Assembly: GCA_018902385.1 (NCBI GenBank)
Contig: JABSSW010000070.1
Coordinates: 62,001-126,000, forward strand
Direction: 5' to 3'
DNA: 64,000 nt
From: Physcia stellaris
Lineage: Eukaryota; Ascomycota; Lecanoromycetes; Caliciales; Physciaceae
In this document: positions 61,059 through 64,000 of the stretch, piece by piece
Layout of the letters: the number at the start of each line of letters is the position of its first letter
Numbering within the stretch: position 1 is the first letter of the stretch
Position numbers and translations under genes: made by a program
The notes under the pieces: generated by a model
The model's database searches: none
What the model was told of the DNA's origin: nothing
What the model saw: only the letters and a program-made list of their open reading frames with translations

Positions 61059-62943
61059 TTACAGTCCGGAGTCAATCTGTTCAACAACATTGTGACCGCT
61101 GTACGCAGCCCAGTCACGGCAAGTCTGGGCAACTGTCGAGGGAATAACTCTCTGCTTGATCTTGTCGACCTGCTCCATGGTATTGATGTACAGGCCTGCG
61201 CTGACGTGCCAAGCAATGTGACAGTGAAGAGGCCATACACCCGGGTTGTCGGTATTGTACTGGATGACCAAGTAAGCCGGCACGATAGCTCCATTGACAA
61301 CAGCTGCAGGTTGCAGTATCTGAACATCTCGTCGCTGGGTATTCTGGATATGAGTAATGGAACCATCCCACTCGCCAGTACCCTCAGCGAGGATGTTGAA
61401 ATTGTGGCCGTGGAGATGCATGGGATGAGCGGCGGGGATCTCGTTCTTCATGATGATGCGGACGGAGTTGTTGTTGCCGAAGTTGTAGACGTTCCATTGG
61501 GGATCATCCGGATAGGAGACATTGCCGAGGTTAGCCAGGAGCAGTATTGGGTGGTCGTAGTTGCCGCGGAAAGACACGCCGTTCATCTTCCACAGCACGT
61601 TACCGCTAGCATTGGCACCGATTGTGATGTCGATGGTTTCGGTGGTAGCGGGCTTGCTGGTGGCTGGGAAGGGGAAGAAAGGCGTGGTCTTGTCGAGAGG
61701 GTCGTTGCCACAGTGGGAATCATCATAGGGTTTTGCGACTGTTTGAGGAGGCTTGCTGGTATCCGCTTTATTGTAGAAGATAGCTGCGACTGCGGATGGT
61801 TGATTGGCGGTGGCGCACGTAGGCGAGAGATCGGAACGCATCCAGACCGCGGAGGTGGCCGGAAGATTTGCCTTGACCAGGACGTCGGTACGCTGACCAA
61901 TACCGAGAGTGACAACATCAGTGTCATATGGTCTCACAGGGACGAAATCATTGGCTATGACGGTCATCGTGTGGTTGTCGATGCGGAAGCGTTGAATTCC
62001 TTCAGATCCGGGGTTAATCAGCCTGAGACGGTGGGTCTTGCCCTGGGTGAATTTGAATTTGGAGATACCGGCGTTGGGGGTGCAAGTCACTCCAGCAGGT
62101 GCTTTCGAGCAATCATAGTCCATCTTGCCGTTGATCAAGTTGTTGTCAGAAAATGGAGGAGGGGACGGTGGTAGGCCAACGACTTTCTCGACGATGTCGA
62201 AATACTCGGCATGATACCAATCCGAGAGCATGACTGGGCCAATGTCTATATCGTATGCTCTGTTCTTTGGTCCGTAGATGATCATGGGTCCGGCAAGACC
62301 ACCAGCATATTGAGCGCTGTAATGAGAGTGATACCAAGAAGTTCCGTAGAGATCAGCCTTGAATGTGTAGGTCATGGATTTTCCAGGAGCGATTGGGCAT
62401 TGTTGAACGGAGGGAACGCCATCGTACCATGGGGTTGCACGTTGAAGAATACCATGCCAATGTAAAGCGGTACCTTCCTCTGGGCCCGTGATCTTGTTAT
62501 TGACTGTAATTTGGAAGGTGTCGCCCCAGTTGGCTTCTAATTTGGGGGCGGGGAATTGGTTGTTGATCAAAAGAACACTCTTGTTGACTCCGTCCGGCGC
62601 CAAGAACCCTCGTGTGATGGTTAAGTCATATCTCCTGATTACACCTGTGGTAGGCGACTGCTCGTATGGATTCGTCGTGGCAGCACTTCGGTCACCCCAG
62701 GGAAAACCTTGCGGCAGGGGGTTGCTTGTGAGGAAATCCGGTAGCTGCGGAGCATTCAATGTACCCAAAAGGGATTGACCTACACATTTCACGAGCATAA
62801 TCAGTATAACAGGGCTTGCTACATGGAATAGATACGGCTGCTAATGTGAGAGAAAAGGAGCGCATACCATTAGTTGCAGTCTGGGGCAACGCTGTGATCA
62901 GTGTCGCCGCCTTGGCTATCGAGGCAACAAGGGCTCCAGCCAT
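61059..62943 (-). CDS. Ascomycete laccase (multicopper oxidase)
   Basis: Two exons, 62943-62868 and 62779-61059, with intron 62780-62867, give 598 aa. Laccases oxidise phenols and reduce oxygen to water. All four copper motifs are present: HWHG from residue 132, HSH at 176-178, HPMHLHGH at 477-484 and HCHIAWH at 544-550. The three cupredoxin domains are in the usual order. The protein ends exactly in DSGL, the C-terminal plug motif of ascomycete laccases, where processing after a DSG(L/I/V) signal activates some enzymes. The N-terminal segment MAGALVASIAKAATLITALP is a probable signal peptide. A TATA box lies 175 bp upstream. Likely substrates are plant phenolics, melanin precursors or host defence compounds. 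A long open frame antisense to it (61092-62174) is a shadow. Confidence 0.95.
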
Positions 62944-64000
62944 TTCTTCAGCCGACTTTAATGTCCAATATCAGACAGTAGTGTAAGAGGGAAAGTTCGT
63001 CGAATGAAAGGAGAAGGCGATGAAAAAGAAAGACTTCGCCAAGGGCGATATTACCTATTCAGTGACGGTAGAACTTGAACGATACAGAGGCCAGAAAGAA
63101 GGACACTGGGATGGGCCTTTATATAGATGATCTCAGACAACCCAAGAGCTTGAGACCCCCAACATTGAAGAACGAAATTACATCCATCCTCTACTCACTC
63201 CAAGAGGCACAACGATGGAGAATGTTAGTGTCGGAATGATAAAATTCTACTTAGACATCGTATTCCGACTAGCAAATTCCGACCAAGGGAAGTCGAGCCC
63301 GACCGACCCATTGACTACAAGCTGAGAACATAGTTCGGCAACCTAGTTGTCTTAGCTAGTTGGGGGCTTTCGTCTGGACTGTCTCCATTCGACAAGGTCC
63401 CGCAGCTTCGGGTGTGAAGGAATAAATACGAGACTAATGAGCATGTGCGGCGCATGGAGGCTCGCTCAGCCCTAGAGTAATTGTTGGCATTGGGATAAAA
63501 TGCAGTGGTGGCGTGGGAACTCTCTTGAATGGATATTGATATTCCTCAGAAAGATCTAAGGGGGCCCTCTCGTGATTCCTGATCCTCCCTCCTATTTCTG
63601 ACGTGAGCATCTAATGACGACTGCGAGGTCCTCTTATCACCAGGGAGCCATAGACTCAAGGTGGGGCTGTATAATGGACAACTTCGGTTAAGGGACCTTA
63701 CGTTCTTCCATCATATCTGGCGGTCCACGAAACTAAGCCATACAATACAGGGTAACGCGGGATAAAATAATTGACGAAGGTGCCAGGCCAAATACATGTT
63801 GACTACAATGGCCTGGACTCCGGCCACGTGGTACACGGACCACAGACATGGACTAGAGAGGTAGAGATCAGGGTGTACCACCTGGTGCCACTGTGGTGGA
63901 TCCTTGGCCTGCATATACGGCGCTTAGCCTAGAATTAGCAAGGAAGATGATGACTCGCCTTGGGGGCGTCGGAAGGTTTCAGGGGTAATTGTACCTATGT
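62944..64000. other. Laccase promoter region to window end
   Basis: About 1.06 kb upstream of the laccase start, with no gene recognised. The only open frame of note, 63711-63914 (-), is short and unsupported. The window ends inside intergenic DNA. Confidence 0.5.
63118..63125 (-). promoter_or_regulatory. TATA box of the laccase gene
   Basis: TATATAAA on the minus strand, about 175 bp upstream of the laccase ATG at 62943. The spacing fits a leader of about 145 nt. Confidence 0.6.

Noticed and set aside
61092-62174. 360-codon open frame on the + strand across the laccase
   Set aside because: It is antisense to a fully conserved laccase exon, has no domain, and is explained by codon bias of the sense gene.
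1-64000. Biosynthetic gene cluster, CRISPR array, rRNA or tRNA genes
   Set aside because: No PKS, NRPS or terpene synthase core gene is present. CRISPR does not apply to this eukaryotic DNA and no such array is seen. No rRNA or tRNA was found by eye, although a covariance-model scan could still find a tRNA.

Overview
The window is 64 kb of nuclear DNA from a filamentous ascomycete (Pezizomycotina). The evidence is short spliceosomal introns (about 48-170 nt, GT..AG), a chromodomain Ty3/Gypsy element in a mutated AT-rich block, and a fungal gene set (NADH-type GOGAT, PMT4, a CHS7-like chaperone, an asco-laccase ending in DSGL, a glutaminase A-like enzyme). I cannot name the class or species from the sequence.

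Layout. Positions 1 to about 4390 form an extremely AT-biased block that runs off the left edge. It holds a decayed Ty3/Gypsy pol (RNase H, integrase, chromodomain) on the + strand. The mutation signature is unusual: CpA and CpG are retained, while CpC and CpT are almost absent. From about 4.6 kb to the right end the sequence has normal composition and carries 18 recognisable protein genes. In order these are: sulfotransferase-like (+), group II PLP decarboxylase (-), Ypt4/Rab4-like GTPase (-), small secreted Cys-rich protein (-), sugar transporter (-), CHS7-like chaperone (+), TFIIH p44/Ssl1 (+), PMT4 (-), NmrA-like (-), choline-transporter-like/PNS1 family (+), M1 aminopeptidase (+), small membrane protein (-), EDC4/Pdc1-like decapping scaffold (+), glutamate synthase (+), WD40 protein (+), RING-TM protein (+), glutaminase A-like secreted enzyme (-) and laccase (-).

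I rebuilt the exon structures by hand from splice sites, frame continuity and family conservation. The genes do not form an obvious biosynthetic cluster. They are mostly housekeeping (transcription/repair, mRNA decay, nitrogen assimilation, protein O-mannosylation, trafficking, peptide turnover) plus secreted or accessory functions (laccase, glutaminase-like enzyme, small secreted protein). The strongest candidate for something new is the CpC/CpT-directed mutation signature in the transposon block.

Two genes (PMT4 and the glutaminase A-like gene) each need two +1 corrections inside homopolymer runs to restore conserved protein. This points to homopolymer undercalling in the assembly or to real gene decay, and it should be settled before those two models are used.
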